Below, in pieces: positions 29,236 through 30,581 of a DNA stretch of 30,581 nt. The position numbers were made by a program, and so were the translations under genes. The DNA lies in NCBI GenBank assembly GCA_964626415.1, contig CAZVFH010000006.1:1-30581 (forward strand), read 5' to 3'. Source of the DNA: CAZVFH01 sp964626415 (lineage in GTDB: Bacteria; Patescibacteriota; UBA1384; XYA2-FULL-43-10; CAINNR01). The notes beneath the pieces are model-generated. The model had not been told where the DNA came from. It searched no databases and saw only the letters and a program-made list of their open reading frames with translations. Numbering within the stretch: the stretch's first letter is position 1; each line of letters begins with the position of its first letter.

Positions 29236-29445
29236 ATGAAAGAAATATTTGTTCTATTTCAAGAGGAAAAGAACGGCGGATTTTCGGTTTCTATTCCATC
29301 ACTACCAGGTTGCTTTTCACAAGGCGATACTTTTGAGGATGCACTGAAAAATATCAAAGAAGCGGCGGATTTGTATTTGGAAAAAAGTTCATTGCCGGAG
29401 ATCAAAAGAGAATTTATTGTTCCAATGGAATTAAAAGTTCGTTAA
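29236..29445 (+). CDS. hicB: HicB-family antitoxin
   Basis: A 69-residue protein with the partial RNase H-like HicB fold: FVLFQEEKNGGFSVSIPSLPGCFSQGDTFEDALKNIKEAADLYLE is the diagnostic pattern (quoted in part: SIPSLPGCFSQGDTFEDAL). It neutralises HicA. The usual C-terminal DNA-binding domain is absent, so autoregulation by this short form is doubtful. The stop codon abuts the hicA ATG. The antitoxin is first in the pair. Confidence 0.92.
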   Translation: MKEIFVLFQEEKNGGFSVSIPSLPGCFSQGDTFEDALKNIKEAADLYLEKSSLPEIKREFIVPMELKVR

Positions 29446-29700
29446 ATGATTGCCAAATACTCTCAAATTTCAGCCAAAACATTAATCAAGTTTTTGGTCA
29501 GTTTTGGTTTTGAAGTTGTCAGTCAAAAAGGTAGTCATATTAAATTACAAAAAGTTAATGGCGGCAGAAAAACCCTGATCGTTCCAAATCATAAATTTAT
29601 CAAGCCAGGTACGTTAAACAACATTTTAAAATTTGCTGGACTTAATAAAAAAGATCTCGATAATTTGAACAAAAACTCCCACCTCGTAGGTGGGAGTTAG
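29446..29700 (+). CDS. hicA: HicA-family mRNA interferase toxin
   Basis: An 84-residue protein with the double-stranded-RNA-binding-like fold of HicA. The signature is KTLIKFLVSFGFEVVSQKGSHIKLQ (catalytic His in GSH), RKTLIVPNHKFIKPGTLNNILK and a final helix AGLNKKDL. HicA cleaves mRNA and is held in check by HicB. The last residues (SHLVGGS) and the stop come from a palindromic repeat (29674-29698), and the end overlaps the stop codon of the convergent gene. Confidence 0.93.
   Translation: MIAKYSQISAKTLIKFLVSFGFEVVSQKGSHIKLQKVNGGRKTLIVPNHKFIKPGTLNNILKFAGLNKKDLDNLNKNSHLVGGS
29674..29698 (-). terminator. Repeat palindrome acting as terminator
   Basis: An 11-bp stem AACTCCCACCT with loop CGT. 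On the minus strand the stem is followed by TTTTTG, giving a plausible terminator for the 29697-30467 gene inside hicA. The core CCCACCTACGAGGTGGGAG is also found at 22057-22075 at the start of the fusion gene. Confidence 0.6.
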
Positions 29701-30467
29701 GAAACTCCAAAGAGTTTTTTTGTTTTTGCCAGATATTTTATCGCTCTATTCATTGCTTCTAGCGGTGACATCCACTCGGGGACAAATTCCAGAATAACAT
29801 CGATTTGAGGTAAAAGATTTGGCGAAGCAAGAAATTGACGAATAACTTCTTGGTCCGCCTCGAAAAACGGATCTTTAACATGAACGACTTTGACGGGCGC
29901 AAGAATTGGGATTGTTTGAAGAATTTCATTGTAACTTGAACCGAATGGCCAACGCGGCTTGCCGAAAGCGAAAAGATCTCGATCGTCTCGCGGATCGAAG
30001 ATATGACCTGTATCAAGACCCAATTCATATCCTTCGACTTGTGCTTTCTCTGCGATCTCTTTTGCACTCATTCCGATGCTCGGATTGATCTCAACCAACT
30101 TGCCTTTGCTAGCCAAATGAAAGTCGTGCTCGATCGACCGGCCGGCGATTTTAGTCCGGACATATTTTGCATTAAACGAGCTAGGGAAAGCAATCCAGTC
30201 ATGAATAGACGCTGGTTTTAAATCAGCACCCAATTGGTGAAATACAGCTTGCAATAGATTTTCAAGCGCATTCCAGTCACCTTCTTTATAGGCAGACCAA
30301 GGAAGCTGACAGAACCATTCATCGCCGGAAATTCCGTTAAGCGGTAAATTTTGAAAAATCTCAAATCCTGACTTTAACGCCTCGTCTGCAAACCACTTGG
30401 CGCCGCCGATGACATGCGGCAAAAAAGACGCCATTGAAACACCAAACCGGAACTTTGGTCGTGCCAC
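29697..30467 (-). CDS. Sugar phosphate isomerase/epimerase-like TIM-barrel protein
   Basis: A 256-residue protein read from GTG at 30467, nine bases after AAGGAGG (30477-30483). It has the AP endonuclease 2/xylose-isomerase-like TIM-barrel pattern: strands ending in acidic or His residues such as LVEINPSIG, GLDTGHIFDP, VKVVHVKDPF and VILEFVPEW, where metal-binding residues normally sit. The substrate is unknown. A 5' hairpin (TCGCCA-AC-TGGCGA, 30484-30497) abuts the ribosome site, and the upstream 30498-30581 is AT-rich with no obvious -35. It is convergent with hicA and shares a four-base end overlap. Confidence 0.75.
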   Translation of the reverse strand: MARPKFRFGVSMASFLPHVIGGAKWFADEALKSGFEIFQNLPLNGISGDEWFCQLPWSAYKEGDWNALENLLQAVFHQLGADLKPASIHDWIAFPSSFNAKYVRTKIAGRSIEHDFHLASKGKLVEINPSIGMSAKEIAEKAQVEGYELGLDTGHIFDPRDDRDLFAFGKPRWPFGSSYNEILQTIPILAPVKVVHVKDPFFEADQEVIRQFLASPNLLPQIDVILEFVPEWMSPLEAMNRAIKYLAKTKKLFGVS

Positions 30468-30483
30468 CGGTCAGCACCTCCTT

Positions 30484-30497
30484 GTCGCCAGTTGGCG
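30484..30497 (-). promoter_or_regulatory. 5' leader hairpin abutting the ribosome site
   Basis: TCGCCA-AC-TGGCGA on the minus strand, immediately followed by CAAGGAGG and the GTG start. It has the same design as 12003-12020. Confidence 0.55.
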
Positions 30498-30581
30498 AAT
30501 GTGTTATTGTGGAGATGTCTGTTTTTACGGAGATTCTGTTTTGAAATGCAATTTTTCTAGGTTAAAATAAAGGGTTAAAAA

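Noticed and set aside
1..30581. TGA recoded as glycine
   Set aside because: Several conserved proteins end properly on TGA (rmlA, dedA, the DGR target) and none has an internal TGA.
1..30581. tRNA or rRNA genes
   Set aside because: No cloverleaf with a TTCRA-type arm or rRNA segment was recognised on either strand by eye.

Overview
The window looks like a chromosomal piece of a Candidate Phyla Radiation (Patescibacteria) bacterium. This is inferred from compact, mostly AT-rich genes, a minimal set of wall and translation genes, heavy invasion by short palindromic repeats even inside essential genes, and a diversity-generating retroelement (DGR) of the kind often reported in these lineages. 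TGA is used as an ordinary stop (rmlA, dedA and the DGR target end on it), so the TGA=Gly codes are not supported. A run of 100 N (11239-11338) is an assembly gap inside tsaD.

Layout. 1-4.7 kb (minus): a large polytopic membrane protein that runs off the left edge without a stop (730 codons read; VirB6/TrbL-like), a secreted Cys-containing protein and an anchored helical-repeat protein. 4.7-10.2 kb (minus): GIY-YIG nuclease, UppP, a PAP2-fold protein lacking its catalytic histidines, XerC/D recombinase, a MurE-type ligase and a FemX-type transferase. 10.2-17.1 kb: tsaD, two unknown 129-aa proteins, valS, a truncated RhuM-like gene, a coiled-coil protein, a 36-aa metallothionein-like protein, DedA and a Phd/YefM-like protein with a proline-rich tail. 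17.3-23.8 kb: an rmlACBD dTDP-rhamnose operon (minus), then a flippase and a glycosyltransferase-UXS fusion (plus). 23.8-26.7 kb: the DGR. 26.7-30.5 kb: GHMP kinase, a small unknown protein, a GT2 enzyme, HicB/HicA and a TIM-barrel protein.

The main system is the DGR. A GC-rich target gene (from 23977) ends in a 114-bp variable repeat (24620-24733). A template repeat of the same length (25100-25213) lies 480 bp downstream. They differ at 11 positions, and all 11 are adenines in the template; none of the other 86 positions differs. Next come an Avd-like four-helix-bundle gene on the opposite strand and a DGR-type reverse transcriptase. The RT frame is broken inside a (GA)11G microsatellite (26187-26209), and one added GA unit would restore it. 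This suggests either slipped-strand phase variation of hypermutation or a sequencing/assembly error.

The envelope genes fit together: lipid carrier recycling (UppP), muropeptide synthesis (MurE, FemX), rhamnose and probably pentose nucleotide-sugar supply (RmlABCD, UXS-like domain, GHMP kinase), flippase and glycosyltransferases. A diversified C-type-lectin-fold protein encoded next to them would fit a surface or adhesion role, but that role is inferred.
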